NCBI GenBank assembly: GCA_035547425.1
Contig: DASZUU010000029.1
Coordinates: 62,001 to 126,000, forward strand
DNA length: 64,000 bases
Direction of reading: 5' to 3'
Source: Alloacidobacterium sp035547425
GTDB taxonomy: Bacteria; Acidobacteriota; Terriglobia; Terriglobales; Acidobacteriaceae
Shown: positions 9,460-18,417 of the stretch, piece after piece
Layout of the letters: each line of letters starts with the position of its first letter
Position numbering within the stretch: position 1 is the first letter of the stretch
Made by a program: the position numbers and the translations under genes
Notes under the pieces: generated by a model
The model's input: the letters and a program-made list of their open reading frames with translations, nothing else
Database searches by the model: none
Told to the model about the DNA's origin: nothing

Positions 9460-10383
9460 TTATCGGCTTACAGCAGCGAAGGCTTTCTCTGCGATATGTG
9501 GCCGGGTTTTTAGTGCTTCGGCAACAATCTTTTTTGCCTCGGTTAGTTCCGCTCCAGTAATTTCAAGGCGTGGACCACGAACACGAGCACTGCCGACGCC
9601 GAGCTCCTGTTGCACCAGCTTAATTAATTGGATGAATTTTGGCACTGTATCCATGCGCAGCAAGGGCAGGAACCAGTGATATAACTCGAATGCTTCCTTC
9701 GCGCGCCCTTGAAGCGCCAGGTTGAAAAGCTCCACGGACTCTGCGGGCATGGCGTTCACCAAGCCGGCAATCCATCCTGTTGCCCCCGCGGCAATTCCCT
9801 CGACGATGGCGTCGTCGACACCTACAAAAATCTTTAAGCGATCGCCCAGCAGGCTACGGATTGCAGTGACGCGGCGAACGTCTGTGCTCGATTCTTTTAC
9901 GGATTGAAAATTACCGAATTCGGCTGCCAGCTCTGCGATTTGTTCGGGAAGGAAATCCGTTCCATAGGCAACGGGATTGTTATAGAGCATGCAGGAGAGC
10001 GGCGTCGCTTGAAAGATAGCTGCAATGTGGGTCTTCATTTCGCGCCAGTCGCCACGATACACATAGGGAGGCAATACCATCAGCCCGGAACAGCCTGCAT
10101 CGGCTGCGGCTTTGGCGAGAGAGACTGCTTCATCCGTAGAAAGTGCTGAAATAGCAGATACGATTGGCGCTTTGGCATTTGCTGCGGCAACCATGTTCTT
10201 GAGGATTGCGATTTTTTCGTCGAAGGTGAGAGTGGCAGCTTCTCCTAATGAGCCGAGCATGACCAGGCCGGTGCATCCGTTATCGAGCAGCCATTGGCCG
10301 TGCTGCTTCATGTAGGCATGATCCACATGCAGTTGTTCATTGAAGGCGGTAGTCATTGCGGGCATTACGCCGAACCAGTTCAT
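9460..10383 (-). CDS. DapA-family lyase, probable 1-pyrroline-4-hydroxy-2-carboxylate deaminase
   Basis: 307 residues, a complete (beta/alpha)8 aldolase of the DHDPS/NAL superfamily: GSLGEAATLTFDEK near the N-terminus, YNNPVAYGTD with the conserved tyrosine, and the Schiff-base lysine in SVKESS. In hydroxyproline catabolism this family deaminates and dehydrates 1-pyrroline-4-hydroxy-2-carboxylate to 2-oxoglutarate semialdehyde. Its partners here, a D-hydroxyproline dehydrogenase subunit (4-bp overlap upstream) and the semialdehyde dehydrogenase (24 bp downstream), favour that role. The closest alternative is L-2-keto-3-deoxyarabinonate dehydratase, which gives the same product from L-arabinose. 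AGGAG lies 6 bp before the ATG. Confidence 0.82.
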   Translation of the reverse strand: MNWFGVMPAMTTAFNEQLHVDHAYMKQHGQWLLDNGCTGLVMLGSLGEAATLTFDEKIAILKNMVAAANAKAPIVSAISALSTDEAVSLAKAAADAGCSGLMVLPPYVYRGDWREMKTHIAAIFQATPLSCMLYNNPVAYGTDFLPEQIAELAAEFGNFQSVKESSTDVRRVTAIRSLLGDRLKIFVGVDDAIVEGIAAGATGWIAGLVNAMPAESVELFNLALQGRAKEAFELYHWFLPLLRMDTVPKFIQLIKLVQQELGVGSARVRGPRLEITGAELTEAKKIVAEALKTRPHIAEKAFAAVSR

Positions 10384-11657
10384 AATTTCTCCTGTGGTGC
10401 ATTCGATTCTGTTTTTGGCGAACCAATAAGATTGGAAACAAGGGCGGGAAATAGGGGAGGCCGCGTAGAGCGCGGATTCCAGCCGAAAAGAAATTCAGTA
10501 GCTGCGCCGCAAATACGCCCCTGGCAGGGGCCCATTCCACAGCGCGTATGCAATTTGGCGGCGCGCCACGAGGTGTGAGGTGAGAGCTGCTGAAGCCTTA
10601 CATCTTCACAGCGGCAAACAATCGTGTCCTCATGTGGAAGCTGACGAAGTTCCGATCGAAGCTCGTATGCGCTTTCGAGGCTTTGCGCAAACCGGCGAAG
10701 TTTTTCGCGCTTTGGGAATAGCGCACGGGCGCGGACTGTTGCTTCGGCGCAAGCGTATCCCGCTATCTGGCCTTCGATGAGCGAGAGCTCAACACCACCG
10801 ATTCCGGTCGATTCCCCTGCGCTATAGATATCTGGCATGGTTGTTGCCTGAAATTCATCCACAACGACATGGCCGCTATCGACCCTGCATCGCAGGAGCT
10901 CTGCCAGTTCGGTATTGGGCACAAGATGAAATCCGCAGGCAAGATAATCGCACTCGACTGTCCAGGTGCTAGACCCGCGGCGCAGGGTTACCGACTCAAC
11001 TTTGTCTTTGCCTTGAGCGGATACCGGCCAGCAACTTGTGCGAAATGGAACTCCTATCAGCTGAGTGGAATACTGAATGGCTTGCCGGAGCTTGTTTGTA
11101 TCTGTGAGCAGCTTTTGTGCAAACGGCACAATGCGGGGCAGAGGCGCCTGCTCGCAGATGGCTGCAATGCTGGCTCCATGTTTCCGCAGATAAGCTGCCA
11201 CTGCAATCAGAAGAGGACCGCTGCCTGCGACGACAATCCGTTTGCCTTCCACCGTCAAGCCGCTTTTTACCAAAGCCTGCAGGCCCCCGGCGCCGATTAC
11301 ATTCGGTAAGGTCCAGCCGGGAAAAGGGAGAAAACGCTCGCGCGCGCCAGTTGCCAGGATCAGCTTCTGAAAATTGATTTCTACGGTATTGGAGTTATGT
11401 TCAGCGCGCAGAACCCCTGGAGAAGGCTGGTCGAAGACACGCGTTGCGGACAGAATTTTGACATTCGCCCTTTGCAGCCTTTCATACCATGAACGCGCTG
11501 TTGCCGAAATACTGCGGGAACCACGCCAGATCTGGCCGCCGACCTGGATGTTATCGTCGAGAATTGCCGCTTGCTGTCCGCACTCTGCGGCGCAGGTTGC
11601 GGCGGCGATACCGGCAGGACCGCCGCCAACCACAACGACTTGAAAAGCAGAGCTCAT
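10380..11657 (-). CDS. D-hydroxyproline dehydrogenase, FAD/NAD(P)-binding alpha subunit
   Basis: 425 residues. An FAD-binding Rossmann motif opens the protein (VVVGGGPAGIAAATCA) and a second GxG motif for the pyridine nucleotide lies mid-way (VVAGSGPLLIAVAA). The C-terminus holds a BFD-like [2Fe-2S] site with cysteines in VCRCEDV and RCGMGPCQGRICG. This is the architecture of the large subunit of heteromeric amino-acid and opine dehydrogenases (HcnB/OoxA-like). The matching [2Fe-2S] and DAO subunits are encoded about 6 kb away at 17058-18417. It is first in a three-gene operon. Its promoter region carries a 30-bp GntR-type operator 62 bp upstream of the ATG. The ATG has no clear Shine-Dalgarno sequence. 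Confidence 0.85.
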   Translation of the reverse strand: MSSAFQVVVVGGGPAGIAAATCAAECGQQAAILDDNIQVGGQIWRGSRSISATARSWYERLQRANVKILSATRVFDQPSPGVLRAEHNSNTVEINFQKLILATGARERFLPFPGWTLPNVIGAGGLQALVKSGLTVEGKRIVVAGSGPLLIAVAAYLRKHGASIAAICEQAPLPRIVPFAQKLLTDTNKLRQAIQYSTQLIGVPFRTSCWPVSAQGKDKVESVTLRRGSSTWTVECDYLACGFHLVPNTELAELLRCRVDSGHVVVDEFQATTMPDIYSAGESTGIGGVELSLIEGQIAGYACAEATVRARALFPKREKLRRFAQSLESAYELRSELRQLPHEDTIVCRCEDVRLQQLSPHTSWRAAKLHTRCGMGPCQGRICGAATEFLFGWNPRSTRPPLFPALVSNLIGSPKTESNAPQEKL

Positions 11658-11718
11658 GCGGATTTATTTTGAATGCAGTTCATTTGGTTTGAGTGGCGGC
11701 TCAGCAAATGAGAAATTT

Positions 11719-11748
11719 TATAATGTCGACAAAATTGAATACATTATA
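11719..11748 (-). promoter_or_regulatory. GntR-type operator overlapping a -10 box
   Basis: Arms TATAATGT and ACATTATA form a perfect 8-bp inverted repeat around a core with ATGTATT-N5-TTGT on the minus strand. The left part of the minus-strand site reads TATAAT, a consensus -10, so a bound repressor would block the promoter. A near-identical copy lies at 19376-19405. It sits between the dehydrogenase operon (minus) and the TPR gene (plus) and could control both. Confidence 0.65.
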
Positions 11749-11797
11749 GCTTCATTTAAGATACAAAGCCAGATGCTGAGAGCAGGGTAAAAGCTGG

Positions 11798-12871
11798 ATG
11801 AGATGTTTCTCGCACAGGCGAATCCTATGGCTTTTGCTGGCGGCTGGAATGATTCTGCCACAGATGTTACAGGATTGCGCCCATGCGGGCAGCATTCTGC
11901 AGGCAGAGCCGGCTTCAATTGATTCGGAAAAAGCATTTCAGCAAGGCGCGTCTCTCACCCGCCAGGGGAAGTTTGCAGAAGCGGCTCCTTTCCTGATTGC
12001 AGCGAGCCGTGATGCTGCGCTGAAAAATGCTGCGAATTTTAATCTGGCCTTATGCTATGTGGGCCTGGGTGAGTATCCGCAGGCAAGGAACCTGCTGGGG
12101 ATGCTACGCGCTTCGGGCTATCACGGCGCGCAGGTAGATACGCTGCTGGCTCAAACGTATATCGGCATGCATAAGACCGAGGATGCGCTGGATGCGCTGA
12201 AACAGGCTCATGCGCTTTCGCCGGCGAGTGAGAGGCCTTATTTGTTTGCAGCCGATGCTTGCACGGATAACCACGCATTCGATGCCGGGCTGCAGGTAAC
12301 GGAAGCCGGGCTGCGCGTGTTTCCTGTTTCTGCCCGCCTTCACTATGAGCATGCAATGTTTCTGGCGCAGCTGGATCGTTTTGAAGAAGCCAAGCCGGAA
12401 TTTGAGAAGGCATCTGCGCTTGACCAGGACGGCGATATTGCCTATTTATCGGCAGCGCAGGAAGACCTTTTCCAGGGCGATGTGAAATCGGCAACGCAAA
12501 GAGTGCGAAGCGGGCTCAGTAAGGGCCTGCATGATGCTGTTCTCGAGACTCTTCTTGCTGAAATCCTCATGCACGGCGGAGCGGCTCCCGGGCAAGCGGA
12601 GTTTACCGAGGTAAAGATGCTTCTGGAAGATTCTGTTGCGCTAAAGCCCGGGTATTCCACAGCACAAATTGCTTTAGGCAAGGCGTATCTCATGGAAGGC
12701 AGATTCAAGGATGCCATCGATCACCTGGAGGCAGGGCGGAGGCTCGAGCCTGAAAATCGAGCGGTGTATATGAGCCTGGCGCATGCGTATCGCCGCATCG
12801 GCAATGAGGCCGAGGCGAGGATCATGCTCGATCATCTGCAGGGTTTGATGCAGGCATCCGGGCATTATTAG
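11798..12871 (+). CDS. Secreted TPR-repeat protein
   Basis: 357 residues. The N-terminus (RRILWLLLAAGMILPQ) is a signal peptide or anchor. The rest is a run of tetratricopeptide repeats (for example FNLALCYVGLGEYPQARNLL near residue 75 and AQIALGKAYLMEGRFKDAI near 290) with no enzymatic domain. It is divergent from the hydroxyproline dehydrogenase operon and lies 246 bp upstream of a TonB receptor on the same strand. Acidobacteriota often encode such proteins beside TonB receptors. A scaffold or periplasmic binding role is a guess, and the partner cannot be told from the sequence. Confidence 0.8.
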   Translation: MRCFSHRRILWLLLAAGMILPQMLQDCAHAGSILQAEPASIDSEKAFQQGASLTRQGKFAEAAPFLIAASRDAALKNAANFNLALCYVGLGEYPQARNLLGMLRASGYHGAQVDTLLAQTYIGMHKTEDALDALKQAHALSPASERPYLFAADACTDNHAFDAGLQVTEAGLRVFPVSARLHYEHAMFLAQLDRFEEAKPEFEKASALDQDGDIAYLSAAQEDLFQGDVKSATQRVRSGLSKGLHDAVLETLLAEILMHGGAAPGQAEFTEVKMLLEDSVALKPGYSTAQIALGKAYLMEGRFKDAIDHLEAGRRLEPENRAVYMSLAHAYRRIGNEAEARIMLDHLQGLMQASGHY

Positions 12872-12963
12872 TCCGCGAAATTCGAAGAAAATCCTCTCAG
12901 GCGCTGAGCTAAGTCTATGAAAAGAATGCGTTATGATGGATGCAAAATTAAATCTTGATAAAA

Positions 12964-12982
12964 ATACAAAAACAAATACATA
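12964..12982 (-). promoter_or_regulatory. Candidate GntR-type operator before the TonB receptor
   Basis: The minus-strand reading ATGTATTTGTTTTTGTA keeps the ATGTATT-N5-TTGTA pattern of the other three sites. The 246-bp gap between the TPR gene and the receptor holds this site and no terminator that I can see. Confidence 0.45.
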
Positions 12983-13117
12983 ATCATGTACGATTTCTTC
13001 GCCGAGCGTGGGGAGAAAGATCTTCAAGACAGGGAAAGCGAAGATGGGAAATCGTTTTCCTTCGTTGTGAATGTTCTGTTGTGATTGCGAGGAATTCGGC
13101 AAGCATGGGAGGAAGAG

Positions 13118-16100
13118 ATGCATCATCGGATGTGCAAATGTAGCGTGGTTTATCTTGTCGCCTGTTTGTTGCTATGCGCAGGCGTTATTGCCGAACCCTT
13201 ATTCGGTCAGAGTGGATCGCAGGGAAGCGTGGCAGTTTCCGTTCAGGACCCCAGCGGCAATGTCGTGTCGGGCGCACAACTGGAGCTGGTCGACAAATCG
13301 ACGAACGATGTGCGCACCGCGGAGACGCGCGACGGCGGCACATACACTTTCGTTAACCTCAATATCGGTACGTATCGTCTCACGGTTACCAAAAATGGCT
13401 TTGCGCAACAGCAATTCGAATCGGTGGTGGTGCATTCTTCGCAAGTCACGAATGTGAGTGCCTCTTTGAAAATCGGGCAGGCATCGCAAACCATTCAGGT
13501 ATCGGAAAGCGCTACGCCGGTCATTGAAACATCGTCGAATGCAATTGGCACTGTGGTGGATATGAAGCAGATTCAGGACCTGCCTGTTGCCGACCGCGAT
13601 CTTTCCTCATTGTCGCAGCTTACGCCCGGATATAACGGAACATGGAATGGCCTGCCTTCTATCGATCAGGGAAGCAATATCGATGGCGTGATGGGCAGCC
13701 CGTCGCGCATGAAGTTTACCGGCAATTCTGCTCCTGCGGTTACGGCTCGTCTTGAAGATATTGAAGAGATGACGATCCAGACGGATCAGCTTGCATTGAA
13801 CACCGGATTCGGCCAATCGAGCATGCAAATCAATTTTGTAACCAAGCGCGGCACAAATAAATTTCATGGCGGCGTCTTTGGCGATTTCCAAAATTCCGGA
13901 TTGAATGCAAACAGCTGGACGAACAACGCGGCGAATGTGCGTAAGGACAAGTTCATCAAGAACAGCTTCGGCGCCAATGTTGGCGGCCCGATTCTTCATG
14001 ACAAGCTGTTCTTCTTCGGAAGCTTTGCGTTTACCAAGCAGCCGGCGACAATTACCGCGTATAACGACGTATTCACGCAGGATGCGCAATCGGGAAACTT
14101 TACTTATATCGGCAACGATGGCCAGACACATACGGCCAATCTCTTTCAACTGGCGCAGCAGACAAACCCGAGCCTGCCTGCATCGGTAAATTCATCCGTT
14201 GCATCGCAGCTGCAAACGATCAACAATTCATTACAGGGCGGGAGTGTTTCGAGCAGCTCCGATCCCAACTTCAACGCCATTCGCTGGAATGTCGCCTCGC
14301 CGACTACGTACTACTATCCGACTGTGCGCGTGGATTACAGCCTCTCGCAGAAGGTGCGTATGTATCTTGCCTGGAACATGACGAAAATTGATCAGCCGGG
14401 CGTAAATCCGCCAGCTTTCCCCGGAGGAGATTTCAGCGACCAGGGAACCGGTAATCAGACCAAGAGCTATATCGCTTCGTATGGATTGGACTGGATTCTT
14501 TCGCCTTCGCTCATCAACCAATTGAAGGCAGGATTCCTTTATAACGCGACAAAGTACTCCTATAACGCCAAGCCGCTCTATGCTACCGAGCCCACCGTTT
14601 TCTGGGGGTTCAATAACTTCGGCGCAACCAGCGCTACCTGCCAGAACAATGGGATGTCGGGCCAGTGCTATAACACTCCGATTGGGCCTTATTATCCTGT
14701 TTTCAACTTGTCAGATTCTGCGACCTGGCAGCATAACTCGCACACCTTTGATTTCGGCTTTTCGTGGTATCGCGAGCAAGATCATTACTGGAATGGCCCT
14801 CTTGGTTTTCCAAACTACAATATCGGCCTGGCAACAGGCGACCCTGCGCTGCAGGCTTTTAATGCGACCACTCTTCCTCAGTCCAGCACCAAATCTCAGA
14901 GCGAAGCGCAGCAGCTCTATGCCGTTCTTACAGGACGGTTGCAGAGCGTAAATGGAACATACGCCTATAATCCAAAGGCAAACGCCTACTTCAATGGAAT
15001 CGGCGCATATAACCTGGATGAGCTTTCAAAAGCCTGGGGACTGTTCTTTGAGGACTCATGGCGCGTGAAGCCAACATTGACACTGAATTATGGATTGCGC
15101 TGGGATTTCACAGGGGACAATCATGATCTAACGGGCGCATATCATTCGGTATCTCCTTCCGGAATTTTTGGGCCGTCGGGCATTGGCAATCTCTTTAATC
15201 CCGGTTCATTGCAGGGGGATATGAATCCGATGATCACCACCCAACCTCATGCTTACAGCCCATGGAATGTAAGCCCGCAGCCGGCCTTTGGCTTCGCATG
15301 GAATCCAAAGGGCGGGGAAGGCGGAGTGCTGGGTAAATTGTTGGGCGACGACAAGACAGTGATCCGCGGCGGCTTCAATCTTCGCCGCTTTACTGAGCCG
15401 TATCAGTATTTCTGGGATTTCGCGTCGAATTTTGCCGCATTCTTCTACCAAAACTTCTATCTGAATGCGAACAATACAGGGCAACCCGGCACGTTTGCGC
15501 CGGGAAGCCTCTCGCTTGGTGATAGCCTTCCCGCATACGGTCTCTCGCCTGCGACGTATCAAACTTCAGAAGCTCTTGCCGATTTCACCTTCCTAAATAC
15601 GGTTGGCGTCAACGGCATCGATCCTAAAATTAAGCAGCCCTACAGCGAAGCATGGAACTTCGGTATCCAGAGACAGCTCGGCAATTCCCGCGCTATCGAA
15701 ATTCGCTACAACGGAAATCGTACGATTCATCAGTGGCTTGCCGTTGATCCAAATGAAGTCAATATCTTCGAAAACGGCTTCCTGAATGAATTTAAGGACG
15801 CGCAAACAAATCTTGCTCTGAACGGCGGAACTTCGTTCGCATATAACGGCATCGCAGGCCAGAAGAAGCTGCCAACCTTCGATGCCGCGTTTGCCGGCGA
15901 GTCTTCCGGTGGCCCGGGTGTGCCGCTGGAAGATTATGCGAACAGCCAATTCATTACCTATTTGCAAACGGGACAGGCAGGCGCGATGGCAAGCGTGCTC
16001 TCCGGCATCAACGGCACTGTGCCATATTTCTGCAACCTGGTAGGCGCCAGTTTTGCTCCATGTGTGACGAATGCCGGTTATACCGGAGGCGGAGCAGGCT

Positions 16101-16990
16101 ATCCGATTAACTTCTTCCAGGCGAACCCGTTTGCTGCAGGATCGTCGAGCGGCTACATGACGGCTGCCGGTTACTCGAACTACAACGCATTACAAGTTGA
16201 TTTCCGCCAGAACTCGTGGAATGGCCTTCAGTTCGATGCCAACTATACCTGGAGCCACTCCCTGGGAGTCTCAACCACAAACGATTGGACGAGTGGATTT
16301 GCGTCTTACACGATTCGCAATCTGGCAAAGAGCTATGGCCCATCTCTCTTTGATATCCATAACGTTTTTCACTTCAGCGGAACGTATGATTTGCCATTTG
16401 GAGCAGGGAAGAAGTTCCTGAATTCGGGCAGCATCATCGACAAGACTCTGGGAAATTGGACTGTGGGTACCATCCTCACCTTCCAGAGCGGCTTGCCGTG
16501 GCGCTGGACAGGAGGGTACAGCACCTTTAATGACTATGGCGACGGTGGTGTCAATCTGAGCGGTATAACAACTTCGCAATTGCAAAAAGCAATCGGCATC
16601 CATCGTTTGACGCCGGCGCAAAATGGCGGGAGCGCAGCAACATTTGTAGACGTGATCGATCCTAAATATCTTGCAAGTCCCACAGGGGGAGCGAACACTA
16701 CTTACATCAACTCAAATGCAACTCCGGGAACTATTGGTCAGATCGTTTATCTGCATCAGCCTCATACGTTCCAGAACGATATTTCGCTCACGAAGGCGTT
16801 TCCGATCAACGAATCTCTTCGCGTGAGGTTCCAGGGCGAATTTCTGAATGCATGGAACCATCCCTACTTTGGCAATGGCGGGGTTGGCAACACTTACTAC
16901 AACGGCAATGTTCAAGGGACCAGCTTTGGCACAGGCACGGAACAAAGCACTCCACGAGCCATTGAGCTTCGCGTGAGTGTGGATTTCTAA
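13118..16990 (+). CDS. TonB-dependent receptor with carboxypeptidase-regulatory domain
   Basis: 1290 residues from the ATG at 13118, chosen for its GGGAGG box; the frame is open 11 codons further upstream. A signal peptide (VVYLVACLLLCAGVIA, cut near LFGQ) is followed by a CarboxypepD_reg/CnaB-like domain (residues about 35-120, GSVAVSVQDPSGN), a plug with QVNF-type text (MQINFVTKRGTNKFHGG) and a long outer-membrane barrel ending in the aromatic SVDF. It should import a ligand across the outer membrane. It lies inside the hydroxyproline locus, splitting its two operons, and shares the operator-like site, so arabinosylated hydroxyproline peptides or arabino-oligosaccharides are the likeliest cargo. 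That assignment rests on position only. No SusD partner is present, as usual for this phylum. Confidence 0.9.
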   Translation: MHHRMCKCSVVYLVACLLLCAGVIAEPLFGQSGSQGSVAVSVQDPSGNVVSGAQLELVDKSTNDVRTAETRDGGTYTFVNLNIGTYRLTVTKNGFAQQQFESVVVHSSQVTNVSASLKIGQASQTIQVSESATPVIETSSNAIGTVVDMKQIQDLPVADRDLSSLSQLTPGYNGTWNGLPSIDQGSNIDGVMGSPSRMKFTGNSAPAVTARLEDIEEMTIQTDQLALNTGFGQSSMQINFVTKRGTNKFHGGVFGDFQNSGLNANSWTNNAANVRKDKFIKNSFGANVGGPILHDKLFFFGSFAFTKQPATITAYNDVFTQDAQSGNFTYIGNDGQTHTANLFQLAQQTNPSLPASVNSSVASQLQTINNSLQGGSVSSSSDPNFNAIRWNVASPTTYYYPTVRVDYSLSQKVRMYLAWNMTKIDQPGVNPPAFPGGDFSDQGTGNQTKSYIASYGLDWILSPSLINQLKAGFLYNATKYSYNAKPLYATEPTVFWGFNNFGATSATCQNNGMSGQCYNTPIGPYYPVFNLSDSATWQHNSHTFDFGFSWYREQDHYWNGPLGFPNYNIGLATGDPALQAFNATTLPQSSTKSQSEAQQLYAVLTGRLQSVNGTYAYNPKANAYFNGIGAYNLDELSKAWGLFFEDSWRVKPTLTLNYGLRWDFTGDNHDLTGAYHSVSPSGIFGPSGIGNLFNPGSLQGDMNPMITTQPHAYSPWNVSPQPAFGFAWNPKGGEGGVLGKLLGDDKTVIRGGFNLRRFTEPYQYFWDFASNFAAFFYQNFYLNANNTGQPGTFAPGSLSLGDSLPAYGLSPATYQTSEALADFTFLNTVGVNGIDPKIKQPYSEAWNFGIQRQLGNSRAIEIRYNGNRTIHQWLAVDPNEVNIFENGFLNEFKDAQTNLALNGGTSFAYNGIAGQKKLPTFDAAFAGESSGGPGVPLEDYANSQFITYLQTGQAGAMASVLSGINGTVPYFCNLVGASFAPCVTNAGYTGGGAGYPINFFQANPFAAGSSSGYMTAAGYSNYNALQVDFRQNSWNGLQFDANYTWSHSLGVSTTNDWTSGFASYTIRNLAKSYGPSLFDIHNVFHFSGTYDLPFGAGKKFLNSGSIIDKTLGNWTVGTILTFQSGLPWRWTGGYSTFNDYGDGGVNLSGITTSQLQKAIGIHRLTPAQNGGSAATFVDVIDPKYLASPTGGANTTYINSNATPGTIGQIVYLHQPHTFQNDISLTKAFPINESLRVRFQGEFLNAWNHPYFGNGGVGNTYYNGNVQGTSFGTGTEQSTPRAIELRVSVDF

Positions 16991-17007
16991 ACTCTTTCAA
17001 CGAAAGC

Positions 17008-17040
17008 AAAGGCCGTGGAAGGTGGCTTCCACGGCCTTTT
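17008..17040. terminator. Bidirectional Rho-independent terminator
   Basis: A perfect 14-bp stem (AAAGGCCGTGGAAG / CTTCCACGGCCTTT) with a 4-nt loop and T-runs on both strands sits in the 67-bp gap between the convergent receptor and [2Fe-2S] genes. Confidence 0.9.
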
Positions 17041-17057
17041 ACTCGTGATGAGGAATT

Positions 17058-17300
17058 TTACTGACTTTGAATTTCCATGCCTGGTGTGCAAAGCATCTGG
17101 CATGTGCGGCTGTGCATGTTTCCATTGACGATCGCTCGGCATTCAAAACAAATTCCCATTCCACAAAAAGGCGCGCGCGGTTCACCAGAGACGGATATGC
17201 GGCAATGTGAGCCGGCGATCATGACGGCTGCTGCGATGCTGGTATTGCGATCTACGGCAACTGCGACATCGTTGACGCGTACTGTAAATTGATCAGGCAT
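17058..17300 (-). CDS. D-hydroxyproline dehydrogenase, [2Fe-2S] gamma subunit
   Basis: 80 residues from the ATG at 17300, which follows GGAGG at a good distance; the longer open frame to 17342 would overlap the upstream gene by 50 bp. The sequence is a small ferredoxin-like domain with ligands in FCGMGICFEC and RTC, as in the HcnA-type subunits of heteromeric amino-acid dehydrogenases. It passes electrons between the FAD subunits. It overlaps the DAO gene by 8 bp and is last in the epimerase operon. Confidence 0.85.
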   Translation of the reverse strand: MPDQFTVRVNDVAVAVDRNTSIAAAVMIAGSHCRISVSGEPRAPFCGMGICFECRAIVNGNMHSRTCQMLCTPGMEIQSQ

Positions 17301-18417
17301 GGATCGCCTCCACAGAAAATCTAGCCGGGAGATACGGCTCAACGGGAATCGCAGGGGGTTGTTTCAGCAGCGTATCGGCGAGGAGACGCGCGGTGCCCAG
17401 TGACGTGGTAATCCCCAGGCCTTCATGGCCTGCGGCGAGAAATACCGTTGGGTCTTCAGTTGGGCCGATTAAGGGAAGTTTGTCGGGCGTTGCTGCGCGA
17501 AAGCCGGTCCATGCGCGAATGGTTGAGAGCGCGCCGAGGGCAGGAAGATATGCGCAGGCTCGCTTCAGCATGGATTCTAAAATTGCATGGTCGACGCCCG
17601 GATCTTCGGCTCCATATTGCCGGGAAGAGCCGATGAGCAGTTGCCCTGTCCGGCGGGGCTGCACGTTAAAAGCTACCGAATCGGTCGAGACTGAATGCGC
17701 GCTCTTTAAATATCCAAGCTCAACGAGCTGGTGGCGAACAAAGCCGGGATAGCGGTCGGTAATCACCAGATGCCCCTTGCGCTTGCGTATGGGAATGTTC
17801 GGCAGTAGCTCTACGGCCGCCGCGCCCGTGGCATGAACGATATAGGGAGTGGAGATTTGCGTTCCATCATCCATGTTCACGGTGCCTTGTTTTGCTGCGA
17901 CTACACATTTGCCTTGTATCAGGGCGGCGCCGCTCCGCTGTGCCTCTTCGATGAGGTATGCGGCGGCCAATGGCGGATACAGCACGGCGTCTGTGGATAC
18001 CAGTAATGCTCCCGCCATGGGGCGGCGGAGATTGGGCTCGGCCTCAGCCAGAGAAGCACTGTCTAAAACATCACTCTGAACACCGATTGCTTTATATAGT
18101 TTGTGCTTACGCCATACTTCGGCCATTTCTTCTTCGTCAGCCGCAACCCAGAGCGTGCCACAGCGATCGTATTCAACGGGTGGAGGAAGAGAAGGTGAGA
18201 GCGCATTCCATAATGACTGAGAATACTGCGTCAACGCGAGCTGCGCGGGGGAATCGTCCATCACAACGATGTGACCCATGCCGGCAGCGGTGGTGCCGCC
18301 GCCAATGATTTCGCGCTCTACGATTACCACCTGCAAGCCCTTGCGAGAGAGCTCATATGCGCAGGCCGCGCCTACGATGCCACCGCCTATTACGACCGCA
18401 TCGCAGCGTATTGTCAT
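17293..18417 (-). CDS. D-hydroxyproline dehydrogenase, DAO-type FAD beta subunit
   Basis: 374 residues. The FAD motif VIGGGIVGAACAYELSRKG opens the protein and the DAO C-terminal signature appears as RAWTGFRAATPDKLPLIGP followed by GHEGLGITTSLGTARLLAD. This is the substrate-oxidising subunit that would convert cis-4-hydroxy-D-proline to 1-pyrroline-4-hydroxy-2-carboxylate. It overlaps the epimerase by 4 bp (ATGA) and the [2Fe-2S] subunit by 8 bp, which implies tight translational coupling. Sarcosine or D-proline oxidation would be the alternatives if the epimerase neighbour were absent. Confidence 0.87.
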   Translation of the reverse strand: MTIRCDAVVIGGGIVGAACAYELSRKGLQVVIVEREIIGGGTTAAGMGHIVVMDDSPAQLALTQYSQSLWNALSPSLPPPVEYDRCGTLWVAADEEEMAEVWRKHKLYKAIGVQSDVLDSASLAEAEPNLRRPMAGALLVSTDAVLYPPLAAAYLIEEAQRSGAALIQGKCVVAAKQGTVNMDDGTQISTPYIVHATGAAAVELLPNIPIRKRKGHLVITDRYPGFVRHQLVELGYLKSAHSVSTDSVAFNVQPRRTGQLLIGSSRQYGAEDPGVDHAILESMLKRACAYLPALGALSTIRAWTGFRAATPDKLPLIGPTEDPTVFLAAGHEGLGITTSLGTARLLADTLLKQPPAIPVEPYLPARFSVEAIHA